Shown here: positions 9,119 through 17,010 of the stretch, piece by piece | Layout: every line of letters starts with the position of its first letter | Numbering within the stretch: the stretch's first letter is position 1 | From: Hydrogenophaga sp. A37 | GTDB lineage: Bacteria > Pseudomonadota > Gammaproteobacteria > Burkholderiales > Burkholderiaceae_C | Direction of reading: 5' to 3' | DNA length: 33,658 nucleotides | Assembly (NCBI RefSeq): GCF_002001205.1 | Contig: NZ_MUNZ01000194.1 | Location: forward strand, 1-33,658 | The notes under the pieces: model-generated | Database searches by the model: none | Told to the model about the DNA's origin: nothing | The model's input: only the letters and a program-made list of their open reading frames with translations | Translations under genes and position numbers: made by a program

Positions 9119-9243
9119 TATCAGGAGCGGCGATTTGCGCCAGATCAAAAGGCGTTCAGATCACCGCCGGGCCCTGGCCGGCGAGGGTGGGCGTCATGGC
9201 TGGATGAGGCTCACACCCTCGCGTTGCATGAACTCAAAGCGCT

Positions 9244-11073
9244 TCAGCGAAGCGGGGTGCCACCGGCATTCCACAGATTGACCGTCTTGTTGACCAGGTT
9301 GCCGCCATCGTGCTCCGGCCCGGTCTGCTCATGGTGCCCCGCGCCGAAGAGCAGGCCAGCGATGTGCGCGTCGGCCACCTGGTCCATGTGCGAGAAGAAC
9401 CAGTCCACCTTGTCGTCCTGAAAGTGGTTGATCGTGTTGTTCTGCGCCATGTTGCCCACCGGGATCTGCCACAGCACCATCGGCTTGCCCACGGTCTCGG
9501 CCATCGTCTTGTAGAAGGCCAGAATGGCAGCCGCCTTCTCGTCGGTCCAGAAGTTGTTGTAACCCCCGTGTTCCGGCAGGGCATACCAGCCCGCATCGCG
9601 GTCCGACACATCGGCGACCAGGAAGTCGGCATTCGCCGCACCGAGATTCAAATAGTCCTGGCGGCAACCCTGCAGGTTGTTCTGCCAGTCCCAGCAGGAA
9701 ACGTGCATGCCCACGGCCGTGTTGGGCGCGTACTTGCGCGCCATCGAGATCAGGCAGCGGGCGAGACCGGCGGCGCTGTTTTCCTCGGTGGCGCAATCGG
9801 TCGGGTTGGCGGCGGCCACCTTCGCGGGGACGTTGTGCGGGTTGCCGAGTGAGCGCACGTAGCCCCAGAAGTCGGGCTCCAGATCGATCATGTTGCGCGA
9901 GTTGCCGATCTTCTGGAGGAAGAAGCGGTAGTCGTTCATGTAGAGCGTGAGCAGGTCCTGCCGGTTGATGGCCTCCACCTCGCCCGGGCCGTCGCCGTGA
10001 CCCGCCATGTCGCCGAGGTCGCGCAACGAGTACCAGGTCCAGAAGAAGATCTGCGGGCGCGGGCTGCCCTGCCAAGTCACCTGGGCCGCACGGTTGTTCT
10101 CATAGGTCACGTCATTCCCTGGCGCGACCCAAGTCCCTCCCCAGCAGCCCCACCATCCACTTGCCGCTGCCTCGGCCGAGCAACGCGAATCCGTGTAGTA
10201 GGCCGGCGAAGCAGCTGGTCGGCTGTGTATATATCGGTAACGCACCTCGAACGGCGCGGCCGCCGCAATCGCATCAGGCATCGCCCCGCCGATCAGCACC
10301 TTGGTGCTTCCCATGAAGCTTGCCACGCTGCTGTCTTCGGAGGTCGGCAGGTAGTAGGCCACCCCCTCATAGGTGTACTGCGGCAGTTCATTCCTGACCC
10401 GATCTGCCTCTGCTGCGCTCGCGGAGTAGAAGTGAAAACCTTTGCTGCTGAGGTAGAAGCGGTACAGCGGCGAGAGGCCGGTCCCAGCGGTTTTGCTCGC
10501 GTAATAGGCCACGCCTTCATAGGCCAGCTGCGGCAGGTTGGTCAGAATGAAGTCGCGCTCGCTGTCGCTGATGGTGTAGAAGTGCACGCCCGTCTGCCGA
10601 TTGAAGAAGCGGTAGACGGGGCTCATGCCGGTTGTGCCGGTGGCCACGGCCCAGAATGCCTGCCCTTCATAGTGGAACTGGGGCAGGGACGCGATCACGC
10701 TGTCGCGCTCCGTGGCGCTGCTGGTGTAGAAATGCGCGGAGGTCTGGGAATTGAAGAAGCGGTAGACCGCCAGCCTGTTCGTGACCGCCTTGGCCTTCGA
10801 CTTTGAGGCACCGGACCGGTCCGCCAGACTACGTTGCTCAGCGAGCTTCTCGGTGGCGGCCTGCAGCTCGGTGGTGCTGAGCTGGGCCGCCTGCCGCCAG
10901 ATCTTGTCGAGAGCCGGGTCGGATGCCGCAGGTTGCGGCTCCCCCGACGATGGCCCCGAACTGGCCGATGCGCTGCGATTCGACGCGCTGGATACAGGCC
11001 GATCATTGCCCCCACAACCCGTGAGCACCAAGGCAAAACAAAGCAACCAACCACCTTTGAGAAACATCTTCAT
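9244..11073 (-). CDS. Lipoprotein with three DUF5648 repeats and a putative barrel-type C-terminal domain
   Basis: 609 aa from the ATG at 11073, chosen over an upstream in-frame ATG (11151) because GGAG precedes it and it yields a lipoprotein signal with lipobox LTGC (Cys20). Residues 21-100 form a Ser/Ala/Pro-rich linker and helical stretch. Three tandem repeats of exactly 50 residues follow, with YRFFN/YRFFN/YRFYL at 104, 154 and 204, then HFYT/HFYT/HFYS, SLPQ/NLPQ/ELPQ and YEG: the DUF5648 repeat, thought to bind carbohydrate or peptidoglycan. Residues about 260-609 look like a secreted barrel-type hydrolase: DLEPDFWGYV (397-406), LVADVSDRDAGWY (485-497) and WQIPVGN (535-541), with several Cys that could form disulphides. 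No catalytic family could be assigned. Monocistronic. Confidence 0.85.
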   Translation of the reverse strand: MKMFLKGGWLLCFALVLTGCGGNDRPVSSASNRSASASSGPSSGEPQPAASDPALDKIWRQAAQLSTTELQAATEKLAEQRSLADRSGASKSKAKAVTNRLAVYRFFNSQTSAHFYTSSATERDSVIASLPQFHYEGQAFWAVATGTTGMSPVYRFFNRQTGVHFYTISDSERDFILTNLPQLAYEGVAYYASKTAGTGLSPLYRFYLSSKGFHFYSASAAEADRVRNELPQYTYEGVAYYLPTSEDSSVASFMGSTKVLIGGAMPDAIAAAAPFEVRYRYIHSRPAASPAYYTDSRCSAEAAASGWWGCWGGTWVAPGNDVTYENNRAAQVTWQGSPRPQIFFWTWYSLRDLGDMAGHGDGPGEVEAINRQDLLTLYMNDYRFFLQKIGNSRNMIDLEPDFWGYVRSLGNPHNVPAKVAAANPTDCATEENSAAGLARCLISMARKYAPNTAVGMHVSCWDWQNNLQGCRQDYLNLGAANADFLVADVSDRDAGWYALPEHGGYNNFWTDEKAAAILAFYKTMAETVGKPMVLWQIPVGNMAQNNTINHFQDDKVDWFFSHMDQVADAHIAGLLFGAGHHEQTGPEHDGGNLVNKTVNLWNAGGTPLR

Positions 11074-11455
11074 CGTCCAAACTCCGTTCGTGCAGCTGCA
11101 CAAAATCTGGGGGGCCCAAGTTTTATTGCCGTGTCGGCATCCATCGCGCAAAAAGTGCGCCCGCTCGTCTGAACAGGGGCTTCAGGTCCGAAGACCAGGC
11201 CCACAGACCACCGCCGCGCCTCGCGCGATCTGTCGGTCGGGTGCAATCGTTTGCGCTCATCGCAAAATGTAACCCAGGTGACAATCTGCGCCCCGGTGCG
11301 AGGCCTGGCCCGGCCTCCGTTGCCTGCGCTGAGCGGCCTTTTCCCTCACCAGCGCCTTCAGGGTTAACCCTCATTTCGGCAGCAGCCGGCTGTTACCCCG
11401 ACCCACCAGCGCGCTCCAACAATCGTCTCCACACCCCCACCACCAGGAGACACCC
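11074..11455. other. Intergenic region between divergent lipoprotein and DJ-1/PfpI genes
   Basis: 382 bases without a convincing gene. It must hold the promoters of both divergent genes. A weak minus-strand candidate is TTGCGC near 11150 followed about 17 bases later by an AT-rich AATAAAAC stretch (around 11120-11127). The plus-strand ribosome binding site AGGAGA (11445-11450) belongs to the DJ-1/PfpI gene. No repeat, RNA structure or operator was recognised. Confidence 0.5.
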
Positions 11456-12034
11456 ATGGGCAAGAAGCTGTTGATGATTTGCGGCGACTACTGCGAAGAC
11501 TACGAAACCATGGTGCCGTTTCAGGCGCTGCAGGCGGTCGGCCACACGGTGCACGCCGTCGCGCCCGACAAGAAGGCCGGCGACTTCATCCACACCGCCA
11601 TCCACGATTTCGAAGGCGCTCAGACCTACAGCGAAAAGCCCGGCCACCGCTTCACGCTCAACGCCACGTTCGCCGACGTGAAGCCCGAGAGCTACGACGG
11701 CCTGGTGATTCCCGGCGGGCGCGGCCCCGAGTACCTGCGCATGCACGCCAGCGTGATGGCGCTGGTCAAACACTTCACCAGCAGCGGCAAACCGGTGGCC
11801 GCCGTCTGCCACGGGGCGCAGCTGCTGGCGGCCACAGGCGACATCAAAGGCCGCACCATCTCGGCCTATCCGGCCTGCCAGGTGGAGGTGGAGCTCGCGG
11901 GCGCCACCTACGCCAACATCGCGGTGGACCAGGCCGTGACCGACGGCCCCTTCGTCACCGCGCCCGCCTGGCCGGCGCACCCGGCGTGGATCGCGCAGTT
12001 CCTGGCGGTGTTGGGCACGAAGATCACGCATTGA
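11456..12034 (+). CDS. DJ-1/PfpI family protein
   Basis: 192 aa cytoplasmic protein of the DJ-1/PfpI superfamily (class I glutamine amidotransferase-like fold). The nucleophile elbow AAVCHGAQ holds Cys118 followed by His119, and the supporting acidic residue is probably Glu14 in GDYCEDYE. The IPGGRGPEYLR stretch (85-95) is typical. Family members act as proteases, deglycase-like/glyoxalase enzymes, isonitrile hydratases or stress chaperones; the sequence does not decide between these. AGGAGA lies 5 bases before the ATG. It stands alone, with a 75-base gap to the next gene. Confidence 0.9.
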   Translation: MGKKLLMICGDYCEDYETMVPFQALQAVGHTVHAVAPDKKAGDFIHTAIHDFEGAQTYSEKPGHRFTLNATFADVKPESYDGLVIPGGRGPEYLRMHASVMALVKHFTSSGKPVAAVCHGAQLLAATGDIKGRTISAYPACQVEVELAGATYANIAVDQAVTDGPFVTAPAWPAHPAWIAQFLAVLGTKITH

Positions 12035-12109
12035 TGCGCACCACTGGCCAGAAGCTGCCGACAATGCGCATTCGTCCACCCCATCGGACGTCAAAGCAGG
12101 AGTACTGCC

Positions 12110-12511
12110 ATGTGTGAAGTCTTCATCAGCGCCGACCCTGAGAGCTACGCCAGCCGCACCCGCTCGGTGCGGCTGCACGGTGTGGTGACCAGCATCCGGC
12201 TGGAGAACCTCTATTGGGACGTGCTCACCGAGATCGGCGAGCGCGACGGCATGGCGGTGGTTGCGCTGATCGAGAAGCTCTACGACGAACTGGTCGCCGC
12301 GCGCGGCGAGGTCGGCAACTTCGCGTCCTTCCTGCGCGTGAGCGCGCTGCGCTACATGGCCCTGCAGGCCCACGACCGCATCCCCATGGACAACGCGGTG
12401 CCGATCCGCTCGCTCGACGCTCGCGCCGTGTTGCACGCCCTGCCCTCGCACTGGGCGCTGCCGGCCCCGACGGCGTCCGGCACGGTGGTGGCGCTGCGGC
12501 GCAAGGGTTGA
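12110..12511 (+). CDS. Ribbon-helix-helix domain protein
   Basis: 133 aa small cytoplasmic protein. Residues about 16-80 match a ribbon-helix-helix_4-type domain: a short strand (TRSVRLHGVVTSIRLE), then a helix (LYWDVLTEIGERDGM) and a second helix (VVALIEKLYDELVAARG), followed by FASFLRVSALRYM. Proteins of this family are short, often single genes, and are presumed DNA-binding; no target is known. The C-terminal third (about 95-133) is Ala/Pro-rich with no recognisable motif. GCAGGAG sits about seven bases before the ATG. It is monocistronic or read with the DJ-1/PfpI gene upstream. Confidence 0.8.
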   Translation: MCEVFISADPESYASRTRSVRLHGVVTSIRLENLYWDVLTEIGERDGMAVVALIEKLYDELVAARGEVGNFASFLRVSALRYMALQAHDRIPMDNAVPIRSLDARAVLHALPSHWALPAPTASGTVVALRRKG

Positions 12512-12606
12512 GCGGCAGGGCACAGGCGACCCCTGGCGCTGTGCGCGTCGGCGGGGGCCGCTACAGTGGGGCAAATTTGTCCCACCACCCGCAGCCTGCT
12601 CCGCCC

Positions 12607-13029
12607 ATGACCCTCTGGAAAAAACCCCTCTCCGTTGAAGAACTCACCGCCATCCACGTCGGCACCGCCGTGCAGCACCTGGGCATCGAGTTCCTCGACG
12701 TCGGCGACGACTTCATCACCGCGCGCGTGCCGGTCGACACCCGAACCAAACAGCCTTACGGCCTGCTGCACGGCGGCGTGAGCGTGGCGCTGGCCGAAAC
12801 CCTGGGCAGCTGCGGCGCCGCCTACAGCTGCCCCGAAGGCCACCGCGCGGTGGGGCTGGACATCAACGCCAACCACCTCAAAGGCGCGACCAGCGGCTGG
12901 GTCACCGGCACCGCCCGCCCGGTGCACGTCGGGCGCACGACGCAGGTCTGGCAGATTGATTTGAAGAACGACGCGGGCGAGCTGACCTGCGTCTCGCGGA
13001 TCACGATGGCGGTGTTGGCGCCGCGCTGA
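12607..13029 (+). CDS. Hotdog-fold acyl-CoA thioesterase, YdiI/MenI-like
   Basis: 140 aa, the usual length of the YdiI/MenI and PaaI group. It resembles E. coli YdiI along its whole length: VDTRTKQPYGLLHGG (43-57), the catalytic Glu64 in SVALAETLGS, VGLDINANHLK, and VHVGRTTQVWQIDL near the end. In E. coli this enzyme hydrolyses 1,4-dihydroxy-2-naphthoyl-CoA for menaquinone synthesis. Bacteria of the inferred group normally make ubiquinone, so here it more probably removes CoA from aromatic or other acyl-CoAs, for example overflow benzoyl-CoA (inference, encouraged by boxB nearby). A longer open frame upstream is not conserved, so the ATG at 12607 is used. Confidence 0.9.
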   Translation: MTLWKKPLSVEELTAIHVGTAVQHLGIEFLDVGDDFITARVPVDTRTKQPYGLLHGGVSVALAETLGSCGAAYSCPEGHRAVGLDINANHLKGATSGWVTGTARPVHVGRTTQVWQIDLKNDAGELTCVSRITMAVLAPR

Positions 13030-13125
13030 GGACCCCGCCGTGCACGGCGCGGCCCAGCTTCACCCGACGAGGCGAACCGCCCCGGGTCTTGCCGCTTTGC
13101 TGTCTTTTTTGCTTGGGAGAGCACC

Positions 13126-14007
13126 ATGAACTTGTCGTCTCTTGTCGCACGGCGATCGGGCGTGAAACCCGCGCTGGTCGCGCTCTGCGCTGCCTTGGTC
13201 GTGGCGTTGTTCGCCTGTGGCGGAAGTGGCGGCGCCAACACCGACGGCGCCCCCGAAGCGGGCGGCCCGGGCGCCGGCAGCGCCCTGCCCACGCAGTGCA
13301 CCGGCGCGTGCAACGCGGCGACACCGGTGGCGCCCACCGCCTCCGGCACCGGGGGCGAGGGCAACGTCACCATGTACAGCACGGGCGCGAGCCACGGCGG
13401 TGCCTGCGGCTACGGTTCGACGAACATCCTGTCCTACGCCGCCATCCACACCAACGTCGCGGCCGGCGACGGCCAGGGGCCATGGCAGCGCGGCAAGGTC
13501 TGCGGCCAGTGCGCCGAAGTCACCGTGCTCACCTCACAGGGCCTCAAGACCACCACCGTGCGCATCGTCGACAAATGCCCGGACAACCACTGCGGCATCG
13601 ACCTGGGTGGCACCGCCCCCAGCGCGGTGATGGCCGACGGCTTCGGGCGCTACGCGGGCCAATGGCGCTTCGTGGCCTGCGCCGGCCACCCCGGAGTGTC
13701 CGACGGCGCGCCCACGCTGAACGTCAAGGACGGCAGCAACGCCTGGTGGTCGCGTGTGCGCGTGCACAACCCCGCCACCGGGGTGGCCTCCATCACCTAC
13801 CAGGACACCGGCAGTTCGGCGCAGGGCAGCTTCGCCTTCGACGCCACCAACGTCGAGAACGCGTACGAGGTCCCCGCCGCTGCGGTGCTGCAATCCAGCG
13901 CCGCGACGTTCCTGATCACCGTGAACTACGTCGACGGCACCAAGGCGACCGTGCAGCTCAGCCCCGCGCAACTCGGCGCGGCGAGCGCGAGCTACCCGCT
14001 GAACTGA
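13126..14007 (+). CDS. Bacterial expansin-like lipoprotein
   Basis: 293 aa secreted protein with a signal peptide and a probable lipobox (LFAC, Cys31), then a Gly/Ala/Pro-rich linker to about residue 75. Residues 78-186 form a double-psi beta-barrel (expansin domain 1): MYSTGASHGGACGYG, and VRIVDKCPDNHCGIDLGG with Asp149 and Asp159 matching the Asp71 and Asp82 of B. subtilis EXLX1. Residues about 190-293 match expansin domain 2 (CBM63): KDGSNAWWSRVRVHN carries Trp207-Trp208, equivalent to the cellulose-binding Trp pair of EXLX1. Expansins loosen plant or microbial cell-wall polysaccharides without hydrolysis. Six cysteines in domain 1 suggest disulphides, unlike EXLX1. GGGAGA precedes the start. 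Confidence in the expansin class is high; lipid anchoring is less sure. Confidence 0.88.
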   Translation: MNLSSLVARRSGVKPALVALCAALVVALFACGGSGGANTDGAPEAGGPGAGSALPTQCTGACNAATPVAPTASGTGGEGNVTMYSTGASHGGACGYGSTNILSYAAIHTNVAAGDGQGPWQRGKVCGQCAEVTVLTSQGLKTTTVRIVDKCPDNHCGIDLGGTAPSAVMADGFGRYAGQWRFVACAGHPGVSDGAPTLNVKDGSNAWWSRVRVHNPATGVASITYQDTGSSAQGSFAFDATNVENAYEVPAAAVLQSSAATFLITVNYVDGTKATVQLSPAQLGAASASYPLN

Positions 14008-14028
14008 GAGGCGTCCTCCAGGCGCGTA

Positions 14029-14463
14029 TCAAACACGGCCCCACACGCTTGCGACCAGTGCCGTCAGGACGAGCAGCAGAACACCGGCACCCGCCTTGTG
14101 CTGGATGTGATCGAGTCGATCAAACATCGACCAGGCCCCGGTTGAAGCGGCGGAGCGACGCCGGTAGACCAGCCAGACGCAGAAGACATTGAGCCCGATG
14201 GCCGCCACGCCAGTGCCCGCCATGACGTAGAACGATGGCGTTCGTGGCCACGACGGGCTGCACAGGGCCAGACCGGTGCCCAGGACACCGAGGATGGCGG
14301 GCAATTCGATGAGCTTGTCGACCCGCAGGTGGAGGCGAGCGAGCACCAGGTGCGCCGCCCGGTCTTCGGCCAGCAGGGCGCGCTCGAACAGTGCTTCGGT
14401 CAGGATGCAGCCCAGCCAGATGGAAGCGAAGATGAGGTGGAGGGCAAGCAGGAGGGAGCGCAT
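14029..14463 (-). CDS. Small integral membrane protein, four predicted helices
   Basis: 144 aa. Four hydrophobic segments are visible at about 1-21 (LLLALHLIFASIWLGCIL), 52-70 (LPAILGVLGTGLALC), 78-100 (FYVMAGTGVAAIGLNVFCVWLVY) and 122-142 (AGAGVLLLVLTALVASV). The pattern, with a His in the first helix (LHLIFASIWLG) and another near the last helix (HIQHKAG), resembles DUF2269/CopD-like membrane proteins that may bind haem or copper, but no family can be named firmly. GAGGT lies just before the ATG. It ends 21 bases from the convergent expansin gene. Confidence 0.75.
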   Translation of the reverse strand: MRSLLLALHLIFASIWLGCILTEALFERALLAEDRAAHLVLARLHLRVDKLIELPAILGVLGTGLALCSPSWPRTPSFYVMAGTGVAAIGLNVFCVWLVYRRRSAASTGAWSMFDRLDHIQHKAGAGVLLLVLTALVASVWGRV

Positions 14464-14549
14464 GGTGACCTCGTGAACGTGTGCAAGGGGGCGATCGTGT
14501 GAATTGCCGTCTGGCCGTTGAATTCAGCGATGGGTTGTCCGCCCACATG

Positions 14550-15296
14550 TCATTGCGCAGCGACTCGAAAACCGCGTTGTGCGACAAGGCGAACCGCGCC
14601 ACGCATCCCAGCCTCGCGCCGGACATTGAAGCCGCTTGTCTGCAGCTGGGTGACCAGATATTCAGGCGACAGCCGAAGCTTGCGGTAGGAACTGATGTGC
14701 GTTTGCCAACCGTCCGGTGTGTGCTGATGAAGGATGTCATGCACCAAGACACACTCGGGTTCGTATTCGAGGAAACAAGTGAAGATGCGACTGTCATCGC
14801 TCCTGACTGGGATGAAGCGATGGTCTCCAACGAGAGGCACCGAGTAGTCCCGGAATGAGACAACGAATGTGCCGCCCAGCGGCAGCGCAGCGCAGACCCT
14901 TTCAATCAGGACTTCCACGGCGTTGAAATCGGGCAAATGCGTGATCGTGTCGCCCATGCACAGAATGGCGGACGGCGCTTCCGAAACGTGGTTTTGAAAT
15001 TCGAGCAACTCATCATTTACGGCTTGAATCGGCAGGCCATCGGTCATTTCTGTGAGCGTGCGCAGCAGCTCTGTTGACGTATCGATGGCCGTTACCCGTG
15101 CGCCGCGACGCGCGAGTGGAATGGCATGCATGCCAAAGCCAGCGCCCAGATCGAACACGACGGCGCCTTGCGCGAGCGGCAAGTTCAACGCGTCAATCTC
15201 AGCGGCACCCGACTCAAGTGCGGCGGCAAAGCCTCCCGTCATCCAAACGTAGATGGGGGCGAGGTGCTTTTCGTAGTGTTCTGTGACTGTCGTCAT
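14550..15296 (-). CDS. Class I SAM-dependent methyltransferase, probably acquired
   Basis: 248 aa. The Rossmann-fold methyltransferase core is clear: motif I VVFDLGAGFGMHA (46-58), the acidic residue of motif II at Asp72 (VTAIDTS), a motif IV region ILCMGDTITHLPDF and a post-core sheet with FVVSFRDYSVPL. The substrate is unknown; nothing ties it to ubiquinone, rRNA or protein methylation. Base composition differs from its neighbours: the 60 bases 14761-14820 are 50% G+C versus 68% for 16141-16200 in pilU, and codons ending in A/T are common. This suggests recent horizontal transfer. The start codon overlaps, as ATGA, the end of an upstream reading frame that has no good start (see findings). 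Its own ribosome binding site is poor. Confidence 0.87.
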   Translation of the reverse strand: MTTVTEHYEKHLAPIYVWMTGGFAAALESGAAEIDALNLPLAQGAVVFDLGAGFGMHAIPLARRGARVTAIDTSTELLRTLTEMTDGLPIQAVNDELLEFQNHVSEAPSAILCMGDTITHLPDFNAVEVLIERVCAALPLGGTFVVSFRDYSVPLVGDHRFIPVRSDDSRIFTCFLEYEPECVLVHDILHQHTPDGWQTHISSYRKLRLSPEYLVTQLQTSGFNVRREAGMRGAVRLVAQRGFRVAAQ

Positions 15297-15514
15297 GTGC
15301 CATCGGCTGCTTTGCAGTTGCGGAATTGGTTCGGCAGCAGGAGATGCCCTTCGGACCTGAATTCGCCGGGTATATCAGATTCGGCAGCGTCGCCACACGC
15401 CGGGCACGGGTCTTCTGCCGCCCTTGGACTGCGCTCACCCCCACGCTCCCATTCAAGCTCACCCCCTGCCGGTCGATAAGCAAGACATCCCTTGCCAACT
15501 TGGTTGCCGCCGCC
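15297..15514. other. Divergent region between methyltransferase and pilU
   Basis: 218 bases. On the minus strand the segment 15293-15420 encodes, without an ATG, GTG or TTG in the intergenic part, a stretch with CPACGD and a second Cys, ending in TGA overlapping the methyltransferase ATG. Its composition resembles the methyltransferase rather than pilU. It may be a remnant zinc-ribbon-like gene. The pilU promoter must also lie here; no clear -35/-10 pair was recognised. Confidence 0.4.
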
Positions 15515-16645
15515 ATGGACCACACCCTCCCCGCCCCCGAAGACGACCTCGGTCACTACCTCTCGGCCATGGTCGCCCACGCCGCGTCCGACCTGTTTCT
15601 CTCCAGCGGCACGGCCGCCGCCATCAAGGTGCAGGGTGTGGTGCGCCGCCTGCAGGAGGCCCCGCTGACGGCGGAGCGCATCAAACAGCTGGCGTATTCG
15701 GTGATGCGCGAATCGCAGATCCGCGATTTCGAGTCGTCGATGGAGTGCGATCTGGCCATCGCCATCGAGGGGCTGGGCCGGTTCCGCCTGAACGCGTTTC
15801 GCCAGCGCGGCGATGTGGGGGTGGTGGTGCGGCACATCAACGCGCGCATCCCGTCGCTGGAGAGCTTGAAACTGCCGCCGTCGATCAACCGGCTGGCGAT
15901 GCTCAAGCGCGGGCTGGTGCTGATCGTGGGCGCGGCCGGTTCGGGCAAATCAACCACGCTCGCGTCGCTGCTGGACCACCGCAACCAGAACGCGGCGGGT
16001 CACATCCTGACGGTGGAGGACCCGATGGAGTTTGAACACGGCCATGTGCTGTCCATCGTCAATCAGCGCGAGGTGGGCCTGGACACGCATTCGTTCGAGG
16101 AGGCGTTGCGCCACGCCATGCGCGAGGCGCCCGACGTGATCATGATCGGCGAGATCCGCGACCGCGAGACCATGCAGCACGCGCTGGCCTACGCCGAGAC
16201 CGGCCACCTGTGTGTCTCGACCATGCACGCGAACAACGCCAACCAGGCGATCCAGCGCATCCTGAATTTCTTCCCCGAGACGGCGCATCGGCAGGTGCTG
16301 ATGGACCTGTCGCTGAACCTCAAGGGCGTGGTGGGCCAGCGCCTGATCCGTGGCACGGCGGACCGGCTGGTGCCGGCGGTGGAGGTGATGCTGCTCTCGC
16401 CCTACATCGCCGACCTGATCCAGAAGGGCCAGATCGACGACATCAAGGACCCCATGTCCAAAAGCACCGAACTGGGCATGTGCACCTTCGACCAGTCGCT
16501 CTACACGCTGTATGAGCGCGGCGACCTCACGGCGGAGCAAGCCATCGACCACGCCGATTCGCGCACCGACCTGTCGCTGCGCATCCGGCTGCACCACGGC
16601 ATGCGCCCGGACACGACGGGTTTGAAGGTGGAACTGGCGGCCTGA
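15515..16645 (+). CDS. pilU: Type IV pilus retraction ATPase PilU
   Basis: 376 aa hexameric cytoplasmic ATPase that assists PilT in pulling back type IV pili (twitching, DNA uptake). The N-terminal PAS-like domain starts DLFLSSGTAAAIKVQG; Walker A is GAAGSGKST (139-147), followed by VEDPMEF, the Asp box VNQREVGLDTHSFEEALRH in which the phrase marks PilU rather than PilT, Walker B DVIMIGEIRD (207-216) and STMHANNANQAIQRI. The C-terminal STELGMCTFDQSLYTLYERG block is also PilU-like. The start at 15515 was chosen because similarity begins there and the length then fits PilU (about 380 aa); an in-frame ATG at 15326 would add 63 unrelated residues. pilT, the usual upstream neighbour, is not present. 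Confidence 0.93.
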   Translation: MDHTLPAPEDDLGHYLSAMVAHAASDLFLSSGTAAAIKVQGVVRRLQEAPLTAERIKQLAYSVMRESQIRDFESSMECDLAIAIEGLGRFRLNAFRQRGDVGVVVRHINARIPSLESLKLPPSINRLAMLKRGLVLIVGAAGSGKSTTLASLLDHRNQNAAGHILTVEDPMEFEHGHVLSIVNQREVGLDTHSFEEALRHAMREAPDVIMIGEIRDRETMQHALAYAETGHLCVSTMHANNANQAIQRILNFFPETAHRQVLMDLSLNLKGVVGQRLIRGTADRLVPAVEVMLLSPYIADLIQKGQIDDIKDPMSKSTELGMCTFDQSLYTLYERGDLTAEQAIDHADSRTDLSLRIRLHHGMRPDTTGLKVELAA

Positions 16646-16665
16646 GCAGGCGTTCAGCGTTCAGT

Positions 16666-17010
16666 TCAGCCCGCCCGCTCGCAGCGCCCTTGCGCGCTGG
16701 CCAGGCCGCGGAAGTCGCTGGTCCAGGTCAGTGCGGCGGTGTCGATCTGCACGCGCTCGTTGTCGAGCGAGGTGAGGATCACCGTGCCGGCGATGGCGAA
16801 GCTGTAGACCGGCACGCCGTCGATGCGCACGGCCTTCACGCGCTGCGCGTCGTATTCGACGGCGACACGGCGCACCCAGGTGGTTCGCGCGGGCAGGTAG
16901 ACCGCCTCGCACACCAGCTCCACCTGGCCTGCCGGGCTCTGCGCCGTGGCGGCGCCGGCCCATGCCGTCAGCAGCGCACACAGCAACCCTGAAAAACCGC
17001 GCGGTGTCAC
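16666..17010 (-). CDS. Small secreted protein of unknown function
   Basis: 114 aa. A Sec signal peptide is visible (residues 1-24, GLLCALLTAWAGAATAQ, cleavage after AQ or TAQ). The mature protein of about 90 residues has two cysteines (in VELVCEAVY and GRCERAG) that could form a disulphide, and a beta-rich pattern (VRRVAVEYDAQRVKAVRIDG; VYSFAIAGTVILTSLDNERVQIDT, shown as separate pieces). I do not recognise a family. It starts with GTG overlapping the stop of the cobalamin adenosyltransferase gene by four bases (GTGA), so the two are translationally coupled. It ends 20 bases from convergent pilU. Confidence 0.7.
   Translation of the reverse strand: MTPRGFSGLLCALLTAWAGAATAQSPAGQVELVCEAVYLPARTTWVRRVAVEYDAQRVKAVRIDGVPVYSFAIAGTVILTSLDNERVQIDTAALTWTSDFRGLASAQGRCERAG

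Noticed and set aside
9080..9421. Small plus-strand frame starting divergently from boxB
   Set aside because: It has no ribosome binding site and most of it is antisense to the DUF5648 lipoprotein gene.
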